Origin: JBDSKH01 sp035495435
GTDB lineage: Bacteria > Actinomycetota > Actinomycetes > Actinomycetales > Microbacteriaceae
Length of the DNA stretch: 64,000 nt
NCBI GenBank assembly: GCA_035495435.1
Contig: DATJFV010000046.1
Coordinates: forward strand, 1-64,000
Direction: 5' to 3'
The notes beneath the pieces were generated by a model, which saw nothing but the letters and a program-made list of their open reading frames with translations, did no database searches and was not told where the DNA came from. The translations under genes were made by a program, and so were the position numbers. How positions within the stretch are numbered: the stretch's first letter is position 1; each line of letters begins with the position of its first letter. This document shows, piece by piece, positions 23,427 to 31,826 of the stretch.

Positions 23427-24013
23427 CCGACCACCTGAGCAGGAGGCACGCGCGCTGGCTCGGCGATGGTGATCGACGGCTCGTGGTCGAGAGAGGTGAG
23501 ATCGAGCGTGTACTCCAGCACGCCGTCCAGGTCGCCGCCCCCGAGCGGCCCCGAGGTGCCGGCGAAGGAGATGACCGCGTGCGTCGCACCCGGATCCTCG
23601 AGCGCCGACAGCGGCAGTTCGACGAGCACCGAGCCGGCCCACGGCAGGTCCGGCTGGCCCGACGCTCCGTTGTCGAGGGTCGCGAGGTCGGCGCGCTCAC
23701 TGAGCCGGTAGTGCGTGTCGCCGATGCGGAAGGCGCCGCTCAGCCCGCCGCGCGAGATGCGTCGCGTGAACTCCAGATCCACCACCAGCCAGACGCCGTT
23801 CGTCGCACCCGTCCACTCGGGAGTCTGGACGCGGTCGGCGAGGCGCGCATCGGTCACGGTCACGGTGATCTCGCGGGTCGCGGTCTGCTGATCGAGCGCG
23901 GGGATGGTGCGCACGAAGGGCGCCTGGATCACCTCGTCGCCGGGAGCGGCCAGCGTCAGCCCGAAGGCCGCAGCAACGCAGGCAGCCGCCACCACGATTC
24001 CGCGGGCGCTCAT
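23423..24013 (-). CDS. Secreted or membrane-anchored protein, third of a four-gene operon
   Basis: The 196-residue protein has an amino-terminal helix with a likely export role (GIVVAAACVAAAFGLTLAAP), followed by a beta-rich domain with DFE-like strands such as NGVWLVVDLEFTRR, which resembles DUF4352-type immunoglobulin-like folds. The next gene upstream has a comparable block (EYLVVATTVTNVTHD), so the two may be distant paralogues. Function unknown. Confidence 0.65.
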   Translation of the reverse strand: MSARGIVVAAACVAAAFGLTLAAPGDEVIQAPFVRTIPALDQQTATREITVTVTDARLADRVQTPEWTGATNGVWLVVDLEFTRRISRGGLSGAFRIGDTHYRLSERADLATLDNGASGQPDLPWAGSVLVELPLSALEDPGATHAVISFAGTSGPLGGGDLDGVLEYTLDLTSLDHEPSITIAEPARVPPAQVVG

Positions 24014-24612
24014 CGGCGGTCCACGTTCCGAATCGCGTAGCCCACGGGGAACGGATCCCAGACCGTGCCGTACGAGAGGAACGACTCGCGCTGCAAGGCG
24101 TCCGAGAGCTCGACCCGCACGTCAGCGCCCTCGGTGACGAGTCCCGGGGTGAGGGTGTACACCAGCAGCAGGTCGCGCGGAAGCCCGGGGTTCAGCTCGG
24201 GAAGCGTCGAGTCGTCGAGTGCCAGCACGTAGTCGAGCACGCCGAAGGCGTGTGGATCGAAGCCGGGCACCACGGGTGCGATGTACTCGTCGAGTTCGGC
24301 GGACGAGGCGACATCGTGCGTGACGTTGGTGACGGTCGTCGCGACGACCAAGTACTCGATGCCGTCCTCGGGGTCGGCCGGGCCGTAGGCCGGGTGCACG
24401 TTGCTGAGCCAGGCGTCGTCGACCCGGATGTCGAACCGATGACCGTGCAGCACCTGATTGGACGCGTAGGGAGTCAGCGTCCGGCTGACCAGCGTGACCG
24501 TGTCCCATCCGCCGAGCGGCCAGGCGAGCAACGCGCCTGCCGCCGCGACCGCCACGACCCACACCAGCGGGTGCAGGCGGGTCAGCCGCTGCCGCAGGGT
24601 CAGTCGCGCCAT
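24010..24612 (-). CDS. Membrane-anchored extracytoplasmic protein, second of a four-gene operon
   Basis: The 200-residue product has a single membrane helix near residues 15-35 (PLVWVVAVAAAGALLAWPLG) and a beta-rich outer domain (FDIRVDDAWLSNVHPAYGP, EYLVVATTVTNV). The pattern is DUF4352-like but weak. I set the start at the ATG (24612), which overlaps the stop of the gene upstream as TGATG. A longer in-frame extension exists but has no hydrophobic or conserved character. Confidence 0.65.
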   Translation of the reverse strand: MARLTLRQRLTRLHPLVWVVAVAAAGALLAWPLGGWDTVTLVSRTLTPYASNQVLHGHRFDIRVDDAWLSNVHPAYGPADPEDGIEYLVVATTVTNVTHDVASSAELDEYIAPVVPGFDPHAFGVLDYVLALDDSTLPELNPGLPRDLLLVYTLTPGLVTEGADVRVELSDALQRESFLSYGTVWDPFPVGYAIRNVDRR

Positions 24613-24971
24613 CAGCGCCGCGAATCCTCCGCGGTGTACGGCACCTTGATCAGCACCCCGGCGAGGACGAACGCCAGGATCGCGACATACTGTGCCGCCA
24701 CCCACCAGGGCCCGCTGATTCCGAGCGGGAACACCGGGTTCCAGACGACGGCGAGCGCCAGCATGATCGGCAGCCACCACCAATGCCGTGCCTGGTAGGC
24801 GAACACCAGCACGATCAGGGCGAAGATCGATGCGATGTACCGGAAGACGATGAACGCTTCGCTGTCGAGCAGCGCGATGCCGACCAGCAGCGCCACCGCG
24901 GCCAGCAGGCCCGGAGCCAGGGCCAGGCGCCGGAACGCCGGCCGGCCGTAACGATCGCGATTCCCCGACAT
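24612..24971 (-). CDS. Small four-helix membrane protein (DUF6804-like)
   Basis: The 119-residue protein has four hydrophobic segments (about residues 17-36, 42-58, 65-80 and 88-107), with WNPVFPLGISGPWWVAAQYV between the last two, a block I associate with DUF6804. It is the first gene of the operon that continues with three outer-domain proteins. TAGTCT ends seven bases before the ATG at 24971. Confidence 0.65.
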   Translation of the reverse strand: MSGNRDRYGRPAFRRLALAPGLLAAVALLVGIALLDSEAFIVFRYIASIFALIVLVFAYQARHWWWLPIMLALAVVWNPVFPLGISGPWWVAAQYVAILAFVLAGVLIKVPYTAEDSRR

Positions 24972-24978
24972 CGCTCCC

Positions 24979-25021
24979 AGACTAACGGCCCATTGCCGGC
25001 GGTCCCTCGCTCCACTACCGT
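24979..25021. promoter_or_regulatory. Divergent leaderless promoter pair
   Basis: On the minus strand TAGTCT (24984-24979) ends seven bases before the start at 24971. On the plus strand TACCGT (25016-25021) ends six bases before the ATG at 25028. Confidence 0.45.
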
Positions 25022-25027
25022 TCGGCC

Positions 25028-25672
25028 ATGGGTTTCTTCGGTGATCTCCTGAACTCGGCGAACCAGGCCCTCGGCGGGGCGGATGCCGAGGTCATCCAGA
25101 ACGGCATCATCGGGCGCGGCGAGGTCCTCGGCGTCGACGCCTCGGGCATGACGCTGCAGATCGGCAACGGGCTGGTCGAGCGCAAGTGCACCCTCACCCT
25201 CAACGTGATGATCGACGGGCAGCAGCCCTGGCAGGCGCAGGTGACCCAGCGCATCCAGGAGGTCTACATCCCCCAGCTCACGGCCGGCGGAGCGGTCGTC
25301 GCGGTGCGTGTCGACCCGAACGATCACAACCGCATCGCGATCGACTTCGACACCCCGGTGCCTGAGGTGACCCTGCCGGCGAGCGAGGGCACGAACAGCG
25401 CGGCGTGGATCCTCGAGCACGGCAAGCCGATCACCGTCGTCCTGGTTGCGAACTCCCCCATCGGGGTCAAGAACGCCAAGGGCGACCCGGTTCAGGCGCT
25501 GACCCTCACCGTGGCGACCGGCGTTCCGGAGCCCTACCAGATCCAGGTGGGCAACGCGGTGCCGGCCTCGGCTCTGCCGCTGGTCTTCCCGGGATCGAAA
25601 CTCCACGCGAAGCTCGGCGACGGGCCCAACGATGTGGTGGTCGACTGGGCGGCGGGCGCCGTCAAGGAGTAG
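25028..25672 (+). CDS. Conserved-looking soluble protein, unknown function
   Basis: The 214-residue protein starts MGFFGDLLNSANQALGGADA and is composed of beta-rich repeats with Val/Thr strands (GRGEVLGVDASGMTLQIGNG, AVVAVRVDPNDHNRIAIDF). It may bind a partner through an immunoglobulin- or OB-like fold; no catalytic motif is seen. The start is fixed by the TACCGT box six bases upstream. Its end overlaps the convergent oxidoreductase gene by 11 bases. Confidence 0.6.
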   Translation: MGFFGDLLNSANQALGGADAEVIQNGIIGRGEVLGVDASGMTLQIGNGLVERKCTLTLNVMIDGQQPWQAQVTQRIQEVYIPQLTAGGAVVAVRVDPNDHNRIAIDFDTPVPEVTLPASEGTNSAAWILEHGKPITVVLVANSPIGVKNAKGDPVQALTLTVATGVPEPYQIQVGNAVPASALPLVFPGSKLHAKLGDGPNDVVVDWAAGAVKE

Positions 25673-27158
25673 GCGCCGGTCGCAGACCGCGTGTCGCGGG
25701 CCCCTCGAGCAGGGTGCCGTCGGGAGCAAACCGCGAGCCGTGGGCCGGGCAGTCCCAGGAGCGCTCGTAGTCGTTCCACTGCACGACGGCTCCCAGGTGC
25801 GGGCAGACGGCGCAGACCTCGTTCGTCGCGCCCGCGACCGTCGAGACCGCTGTGGGCACGAGTCCCCGGCGACCGACTTCTCCGTGGCCCTCGAGGGTGC
25901 GCTCGGGCACCGGATGCGTGAGGGCCCGCGCCCAGGATGTCGCGTACCAACGGGCGACGGCCAGGTTCTCGCCCAGGCCTACGGCGAAGGCCGCCGGAAG
26001 CGTCACCCGCCGGTGCAGGGTGCGCTGCCAGCCGGCGGAGTCCCCCAAGATGTCGCCCACGAGGGTGAGCGCCGTCGCCACCCCGTTCGTCATGCCCCAC
26101 TTGGAAAAGCCCGACGCCAGGTACACCTTGCCGCCGCCACGCGGCAGCCAGCCGACGAAGGGCACGCCGTGCGGGGTCAGGTAGTCCTGTGCCGACCACT
26201 CGGCCACCGGCTCGGCACCGGGCCAGTTCTCGCGTGTCCAGGCGGCCAGATCGTCGGCCTGCGCCTGCTCCGAGGCAGCGCGCCCGACACCGTGGCTGTT
26301 TCCCCCGGTGAGCAGCAGCCCGCGCGCCTCGCGCACCGAGCGTGTGGGCTGCTCGACACCGAGGTACATGCCGGTCGGCAGGTGATCCTCGTCGACCCGC
26401 CACGCCTGGGCGTAGGAGCGCTTCGCCGCGAGCTTGGCGAAATACAGGCCGCGATCGAGGATGACGTGGCCGGTGGCCAGCACGACCCGGCGCGCCCGCA
26501 GCATCCGATCGCCCACCCGCACCGTCGCGAATTCGGCCAGGCGCCCCGCCTCGACCCCGGTGACGCGGGCGTCACCGGTCAGGGTGCCCCCGGCATCGCG
26601 CAGCTCGCGCGCCAGGGCAGCAACCAGCTGCAACGGCTCGATCTGGCCCTGATCGGCCAGCCGCACCGCGCCATGGGTGGGAAACGGCAGCCCGGCGTCA
26701 CCGATCAGCTCGGTCGGGAGGCCGTGCGCACGCGCCAGCCGGTGCTCGGCCTCGACCTGGGCGACGCCCTCCGCGGTCGCGGCGTAGGTGATCGCATCGC
26801 GGCGCTCGAACGGGACGCCGTTCACCGCCGCGAAGCCGGCCAGCCACTCGAACGCGGCGGACTGGCTCTCGACGTGTGCCGCGAGGGTGGATGCCGTGGC
26901 CCGCCCCCGGATGCGCTGCAGCATCGTGCCCTGCAGTTGGGTCACCTTCGCGGTCGTGTGCCCGGTGGTGACGGCGCCCGGCTCGCGCGCCTCGAGCACC
27001 ACCACATCCAGCCCCCGCCGGGCGAACATCGTGGCGGCCGTGAGTCCGGTGATCCCCGCCCCGACCACCACGAGGTCGTGCACCCGGTCGTCGGCCGGGA
27101 ACGGGTCGGAGGCGATCTGCGGCGCGTCGGTCATCCACAGGCTGGCGTGATCGGACAT
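25662..27158 (-). CDS. FAD-dependent oxidoreductase with C-terminal Rieske [2Fe-2S] domain
   Basis: The 498-residue protein has an FAD dinucleotide-binding loop (VVVGAGITGLTAATMFARRG, residues about 30-49), a DAO-type fold, and a C-terminal Rieske domain with the CPHLG and CPAHGSRF cluster-binding pairs. This architecture is known in bacterial proteins of uncertain substrate that pass electrons between flavin and an iron-sulfur centre. The DAO part suggests oxidation of an amine or a related compound. TAGCGT ends six bases before the ATG. It diverges from the M20 peptidase gene. Confidence 0.9.
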   Translation of the reverse strand: MSDHASLWMTDAPQIASDPFPADDRVHDLVVVGAGITGLTAATMFARRGLDVVVLEAREPGAVTTGHTTAKVTQLQGTMLQRIRGRATASTLAAHVESQSAAFEWLAGFAAVNGVPFERRDAITYAATAEGVAQVEAEHRLARAHGLPTELIGDAGLPFPTHGAVRLADQGQIEPLQLVAALARELRDAGGTLTGDARVTGVEAGRLAEFATVRVGDRMLRARRVVLATGHVILDRGLYFAKLAAKRSYAQAWRVDEDHLPTGMYLGVEQPTRSVREARGLLLTGGNSHGVGRAASEQAQADDLAAWTRENWPGAEPVAEWSAQDYLTPHGVPFVGWLPRGGGKVYLASGFSKWGMTNGVATALTLVGDILGDSAGWQRTLHRRVTLPAAFAVGLGENLAVARWYATSWARALTHPVPERTLEGHGEVGRRGLVPTAVSTVAGATNEVCAVCPHLGAVVQWNDYERSWDCPAHGSRFAPDGTLLEGPATRGLRPAPTP

Positions 27159-27164
27159 GCCCCC

Positions 27165-27209
27165 ACGCTAGGCCGTGCGGCCTGCATCGGGGCGGGTCTT
27201 GCGTAGGCT
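27165..27209. promoter_or_regulatory. Divergent leaderless promoter pair
   Basis: TAGCGT on the minus strand (27170-27165) ends six bases before the ATG at 27158. TAGGCT on the plus strand (27204-27209) ends six bases before the GTG at 27216. Confidence 0.5.
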
Positions 27210-27215
27210 CACAGC

Positions 27216-28523
27216 GTGGACGCAGTCGACAGGTTCCGCGCGCTGCTGCGCATTCCGACGGTGTCCCGTGGTGACACCGCTCTCGAGGATCGCGAGGCGT
27301 TCAGCAGGTTCCGCGGCACGCTGACCGAGCTGTACCCGCGGCTGCATGAGCGCCTCGAGCTGGAGGTGCTGGCCGACGGCAGCCTGCTGTACCGCTGGCC
27401 CGGCCGGGGCGACGGGGCACCGGCCGTGCTGATGGCGCACCACGATGTCGTCCCCGCCGACGAGCCCGGATGGCGGCACGAACCGTTCGCCGCAGAGCTG
27501 GCCGACGATCGTGTCTGGGGTCGCGGCACCCTGGACGACAAGGGCACCCTGGTGGCGATGCTCGAAGCCGTCGAGTCGCGGGTGGCCGCCGGGTTCGAGC
27601 CCGCAGCCGACCTCTACCTGTTCTCCGGGGCCAACGAGGAGACCACCGGTGCGGGCGCCTCGGCGGCGGTCGAGCTGCTGTCGGCGCGCGGGGTGCGTCC
27701 TGGGCTCGTGCTCGACGAGGGCGGCGCGGTGGCTGCCGACGCGTTCCCCGGCGTCTCCGGCGATGTCGCGTTCGTCGGGGTTGCCGAGAAGGGCATGGCG
27801 GGCATCCGGCTGGTGGCCGAGAAGCCGGGCGGCCACGCCGCCACCCCGGCGCGCAACGGAGCCACCACGACGCTCGCGCGCGCGATCCTGCGACTGGAGC
27901 AGCATCCGGCGCCCGCGCGCCTCAGCGCGCCGGTGGCACAGATGCTGCGCGCCCTCGCGCCGCGCACGTCGGGTCTGCAGCGACGGCTGTTCCGCAGCCC
28001 GGAGCGCTACCGGCGAGCGCTGGTGCGCATCCTCGCGGCGCGCGGCGGCGAGGGCGAAGCGATCGTGCGCACCACGCGTGCCGTGACCCGGCTGACCGGC
28101 AGCGCGGCGGACAACGTGATCGCCGAGCGGGCGACCGCGACCGTGAACGCCCGCATCGCGGTCGGGTCGAGCGTGGCGCGCACCGTCGACGAGGTGCGGC
28201 GCGCCGTCGGCGACGAGGTCCGGGTCGAGCTGGTGGCGGGCGGCGACCCGTCGCCGGTGTCGCCGGCCGCGGGGCCCGAGTGGGACCGCCTGACCCGGGC
28301 GATCGCCGCGACGTTCCCCGAGGCCGTCGTCGCCCCCTACGTGATGCTGCAGGCGAGCGACAGCCGGCATTTCACGGCGATCAGCGACACCGTGTACCGG
28401 TTCATGCCGTTCGACCTCACCGCGGCCGAGCGTGGCACGCTGCACGCCATCGACGAGAGCGTGCGGGTCGCGACCTGGCTGCGCGCGATCGACTTCTTCG
28501 ACCGGTTGCTGGGCGAGCTCTAG
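27216..28523 (+). CDS. M20 family metallopeptidase
   Basis: The 435-residue enzyme carries the M20 metal-binding pattern: LMAHHDVVPAD (first His and Asp), WGRGTLDDKGTLVAMLEA (bridging Asp), the EE pair of GANEETTGAG, and a late HFTAISDTVYRF. It should cleave small peptides or N-acyl amino acids with two zinc ions; the set of motifs is closest to carboxypeptidase-S/PM20D1-type members. The dimerisation domain is present between the two catalytic halves. It has no signal peptide. The stop is directly next to that of the convergent glycerophosphodiesterase gene. Confidence 0.85.
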   Translation: MDAVDRFRALLRIPTVSRGDTALEDREAFSRFRGTLTELYPRLHERLELEVLADGSLLYRWPGRGDGAPAVLMAHHDVVPADEPGWRHEPFAAELADDRVWGRGTLDDKGTLVAMLEAVESRVAAGFEPAADLYLFSGANEETTGAGASAAVELLSARGVRPGLVLDEGGAVAADAFPGVSGDVAFVGVAEKGMAGIRLVAEKPGGHAATPARNGATTTLARAILRLEQHPAPARLSAPVAQMLRALAPRTSGLQRRLFRSPERYRRALVRILAARGGEGEAIVRTTRAVTRLTGSAADNVIAERATATVNARIAVGSSVARTVDEVRRAVGDEVRVELVAGGDPSPVSPAAGPEWDRLTRAIAATFPEAVVAPYVMLQASDSRHFTAISDTVYRFMPFDLTAAERGTLHAIDESVRVATWLRAIDFFDRLLGEL

Positions 28524-29405
28524 TCAGGTGCCGGGGGCGGTCTTGGCCAGCCAGCCGTCGAGCTTGCTGGGCTTGTCCGAGACGATGCCGTCGACCCCGT
28601 AGGCGGTCGCCTCCCGCCAGCGTTTGACCGAGTTCAGGGTGTACAGCAGCACCCCGAGACCGGCGGCGTGCATCTCGGCGACGGCGTCGGGATCCGTCTC
28701 GAGCGACCACGGTGTCGTCATGATCGCGATGGCGCCGTAGAACCTCGCGAGCCCGACCGGGTCGGCCGGCAGGTCGCGTCGGATGATCACCCGCGGGATG
28801 GCGGGGGCCGCCTCGCCGAGGTTCGCGATCGTGCCGAGGTGGAACCCCGCGAACACCACGCGGTTCTGCACACCGCGGGCGTAGACCTCGGCCAGCACGA
28901 TGCCGATCTCGTCCTGGGTCCAGTACTCCTTCAGCTCCACCAGTGCGCGCTTGTGCGGCGTCGCGGCGAGCAGGTCGAGGAACTCCCCCAGTTGTGGAAT
29001 GCGCGTCCCGGCGAACTTCTTCGCGTACCAGGACCCGGCGTCGAGCGCCTCGACCTCGGCCAGCGTGAGGTCGGCGACCGCTCCGGTTCCGTCGGTGGTG
29101 CGATCGACGGTCGGGTCGTGCAGCAGCACCGGGTAGCCGTCGGCGGTGAGCTGCACGTCGGTCTCGACGATGTCGAGCCCCGAGGCGAACGCCGCCTGGA
29201 ATGCCGGCATCGTGTTCTCGGGTGCGTCGGCGCGGTCGCCGCGGTGCCCCGCCACGAAAGCCGGCTCCCCCGGGGCGCGCAGCGGCCCGATCAGGCTCGG
29301 GGCGTAGGCCTGCACCGCCTGCGGGACGAGGACCAGGACGAGCACCGTCGCCACGGTGAGGGCGCTCGCGAGGGACGCTCGCGCGAGGGGATGCGTGGTC
29401 GCCAT
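28524..29405 (-). CDS. Glycerophosphodiester phosphodiesterase, membrane-anchored or secreted
   Basis: The 293-residue protein has an amino-terminal hydrophobic helix (residues about 12-33), then the GDPD motifs: GHRGDRADAPENTMPAFQAA with the catalytic His and Arg, IVETDVQLTADGYPVLLHDP with Glu, Asp and His ligands, and PRVIIRRDL later. It hydrolyses glycerophosphodiesters to glycerol-3-phosphate and an alcohol, here outside the cell. A TACGGT box (29448-29443) lies about 37 bases before the ATG, so this transcript has a short leader. It neighbours the end of the nucleoside operon but is not part of that pathway by function. Confidence 0.9.
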   Translation of the reverse strand: MATTHPLARASLASALTVATVLVLVLVPQAVQAYAPSLIGPLRAPGEPAFVAGHRGDRADAPENTMPAFQAAFASGLDIVETDVQLTADGYPVLLHDPTVDRTTDGTGAVADLTLAEVEALDAGSWYAKKFAGTRIPQLGEFLDLLAATPHKRALVELKEYWTQDEIGIVLAEVYARGVQNRVVFAGFHLGTIANLGEAAPAIPRVIIRRDLPADPVGLARFYGAIAIMTTPWSLETDPDAVAEMHAAGLGVLLYTLNSVKRWREATAYGVDGIVSDKPSKLDGWLAKTAPGT

Positions 29406-29477
29406 TGACCGGCTTTCGGGAAGAGTCCGTCAGGGTCCCTCGACCGTAGCACGACCGTTACCGTTTCGTTACATGAA

Positions 29478-30341
29478 TTAGATGAGCGCCTTGGTGTGCC
29501 AGACCGTCTTGGTCTCCACCGCGTTCAGGATGCGGTCGAGGCTGCGCTCGGGCACGCCCGGTTCCGGCCGCGTCACCCGCTTCAGCGTGTCGGCGGCGGA
29601 GATCTCCAGGTCGATCCAGTCGAGGCCCTCCGCCCCGGTCAGATCGAGCGCGTTGACGTCGGCGTGCGACGCCAGCCACGGCGCGATCTCGGCGGGCGAC
29701 CCGGTCAGGATGTTCGCCACGCCACCCGGCACATCGCTCGTCGCGAGCACCTCGCCCAGACTGATGGCACTGAGCGGCCGGCTCTGATCCGCGACGACGA
29801 CTGCGGTGTTGCCGGCGACGAGCGCCGGAGCGAGCACCCGGGTCAGGCCGAGCAGCGATCCGCCCTTCACACCCTGCGGCGCGATGATCGCCACCACCCC
29901 GGTCGGCTCGGGCACCGACAGGTTGAAGTACGGACCGGCGACCGGGTTGCCGCTGCCGGCGACCTGCACGAACTTGTCGCACCACCCTGCGTACCAGACC
30001 CAGGTGTCGATCGTCTCATCGACCTGCGCGGTCGCGGCTGCGGCCGAGCCGCCCTCGGATGCGGCGATCTCCTCCACGAACTGCGCGCGGCGTCCGTCGA
30101 GGATCTCCGCGACGCGGTACAGCACCTGGCCGCGGTTGTAGGCCGTCGCACCCGACCAGCCCGACACGGCCGAACGGGCGGCGACCACCGCATCCCGAGC
30201 GTCTTTGCGGGACGCCTGCGCGGCGTTCGCCAGGAACGCGCCCTTGGCCGACAGCACCTCATAGGACCGGCCCGACTCGGAGCGCGGGAACGCGCCGCCG
30301 ATGTAGAGCTTGTAGGTCTTGGGAATGGTGAGGCGGGTCAC
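29478..30341 (-). CDS. Half-length aldehyde-dehydrogenase-like protein, catalytic Cys absent
   Basis: The 287-residue product aligns with the NAD-binding half of aldehyde dehydrogenases (VPEPTGVVAIIAPQGVKGGS, LAPALVAGNTAVVV), but it stops before the region with the catalytic cysteine and has no GQxC motif. No remnant of that region is seen downstream in any frame, so it looks like a designed short protein rather than a broken gene. Its GTG overlaps the stop of the full dehydrogenase (GTGA). A scaffold or regulatory subunit is likely; ALDH16 proteins carry a comparable second domain without the cysteine. Confidence 0.75.
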   Translation of the reverse strand: MTRLTIPKTYKLYIGGAFPRSESGRSYEVLSAKGAFLANAAQASRKDARDAVVAARSAVSGWSGATAYNRGQVLYRVAEILDGRRAQFVEEIAASEGGSAAAATAQVDETIDTWVWYAGWCDKFVQVAGSGNPVAGPYFNLSVPEPTGVVAIIAPQGVKGGSLLGLTRVLAPALVAGNTAVVVADQSRPLSAISLGEVLATSDVPGGVANILTGSPAEIAPWLASHADVNALDLTGAEGLDWIDLEISAADTLKRVTRPEPGVPERSLDRILNAVETKTVWHTKALI

Positions 30342-31819
30342 TTGCGTCCTCCCTTGGTCGTGGCGTTGGTCAGGTAGGCGGCCAGACCGTGACGACCGCC
30401 CTCGCGGCCGTAGCCCGACTCCTTGTACCCGCCGAACGGCGAGGCCGGATCGAACCGGTTGAAGGTGTTGGCCCAGATCACGCCGGCCCGCAGCTTGTCG
30501 GCGACGGCGAGGATCTTGGAGCCCTTGTCGCTCCAGATGCCGGCCGACAGCCCGTACGGGGTGTTGTTGGCCTTCGCGATGGCTTCGGCGGGAGTGCGGA
30601 AGGTCAGCACCGACAGCACCGGCCCGAAGATCTCCTCGCGGGCGATCGTCGACGAGGTCTCGACGCCCGTGAAGATCGTCGGGGCGAACCAGAACCCGTT
30701 CTCGGGGATCACACACGGTGCCGACCAGCGCTCGGCGCCCTCGCGCTCGCCGATGTCGCTGAGGGTGCGGATGCGCTCCAACTGCTCGCGGGAGTTGATC
30801 GCACCGATGTCGGTGTTCTTGTCCAGCGGATCACCCAGGCGCAGCGTCGAGAGCCGGTTCTTCAGGCGCTCGACCACCTCGTCGTGGATGTTCTCCTGCA
30901 CCAGGAGGCGCGACCCGGCACAGCAGACATGGCCCTGGTTGAAGAAGATGCCGTTGACGATGCCCTCGATCGCCTGATCGATCGGCGCGTCGTCGAACAC
31001 GATGTTCGCGGCCTTGCCGCCCAGCTCGAGCGTCACCTTCTTGCCGGTGCCGGCCACCGCTTTGGCGATCTCGCGGCCGACACCGGTCGACCCGGTGAAG
31101 GCGACCTTGTCGACGCCCGGATGCCGCACCAGAGCCGCGCCCGTCTCACCGGCGCCCGTGACGATGTTCACCACACCGGCCGGCAGGTCGGCCTGCTGCA
31201 GGATCTCGGCGAACAGCAGCGCGCTCAGCGGAGTGGTCTCGGCCGGCTTCAGCACCACCGTGTTGCCGGCGGCAAGCGCGGGCGCGATCTTCCACGCCAG
31301 CATCAGCAGCGGGAAGTTCCACGGGATCACCTGCGCCGCGACCCCGAGGGCACGGGGCGCGGCACCGAGGCCGGCGTAGTCGAGCTTGTCGGCCCAACCG
31401 GCGTAGTAGAAGAACCAGGCCGCGACCAGGGGCACGTCGACATCGCGGCTTTCCTTGATCGGCTTGCCGTTGTCGAGCGATTCGGCCACCGCCAGTTCGC
31501 GCGCGCGCTCCTGCACGAGCCGGGCGATGCGGAACAGGTACTTGCCCCGGTCGGCCCCCGACAGCTTCGACCACGTCTTGTCGTAGGCCCGGCGCGCTGC
31601 GGCGACCGCCTTGTCGACGTCGGAGGCGTCGGCGGATGCGATGGTCGCGATCTTCTTCTCGGTCGCCGGACTGATGGTCGAGAACGACTGCCCGTGACCA
31701 TCCACCCAGTCGCCGTCGATGAACAGGCCGTAGCTCTTCTGCAGGTGCAGGATGCTGGTCGACTCGGGGGCGGGCGCGTACTCGAGGAAGCCGCGGCCCT
31801 GGATCTCGATGTCCTTCAT
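30338..31819 (-). CDS. Aldehyde dehydrogenase, NAD(P)-dependent
   Basis: The 493-residue enzyme has all catalytic parts: QVIPWNFPLLMLAWKIAPAL (164-183), FTGSTGVG (241-248), catalytic base E265 in LELGGK, and nucleophile C299 within NQGHVCCAGSR. It follows deoC in the operon, so its likely role is oxidation of the acetaldehyde that DeoC releases. A Co-A-acylating type is unlikely since the sequence fits the hydrolytic superfamily. The ATG has GAGGAC upstream and is seven bases past the deoC stop. The next gene is a half-dehydrogenase, so the two may form a complex. Confidence 0.9.
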   Translation of the reverse strand: MKDIEIQGRGFLEYAPAPESTSILHLQKSYGLFIDGDWVDGHGQSFSTISPATEKKIATIASADASDVDKAVAAARRAYDKTWSKLSGADRGKYLFRIARLVQERARELAVAESLDNGKPIKESRDVDVPLVAAWFFYYAGWADKLDYAGLGAAPRALGVAAQVIPWNFPLLMLAWKIAPALAAGNTVVLKPAETTPLSALLFAEILQQADLPAGVVNIVTGAGETGAALVRHPGVDKVAFTGSTGVGREIAKAVAGTGKKVTLELGGKAANIVFDDAPIDQAIEGIVNGIFFNQGHVCCAGSRLLVQENIHDEVVERLKNRLSTLRLGDPLDKNTDIGAINSREQLERIRTLSDIGEREGAERWSAPCVIPENGFWFAPTIFTGVETSSTIAREEIFGPVLSVLTFRTPAEAIAKANNTPYGLSAGIWSDKGSKILAVADKLRAGVIWANTFNRFDPASPFGGYKESGYGREGGRHGLAAYLTNATTKGGRK

Positions 31820-31826
31820 GATGTCC

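Noticed and set aside
29478..30341. Short dehydrogenase-like gene as a truncated pseudogene
   Set aside because: No matching catalytic-half sequence follows in any frame, and the overlap with the upstream gene is exact, so it seems an intact short gene.
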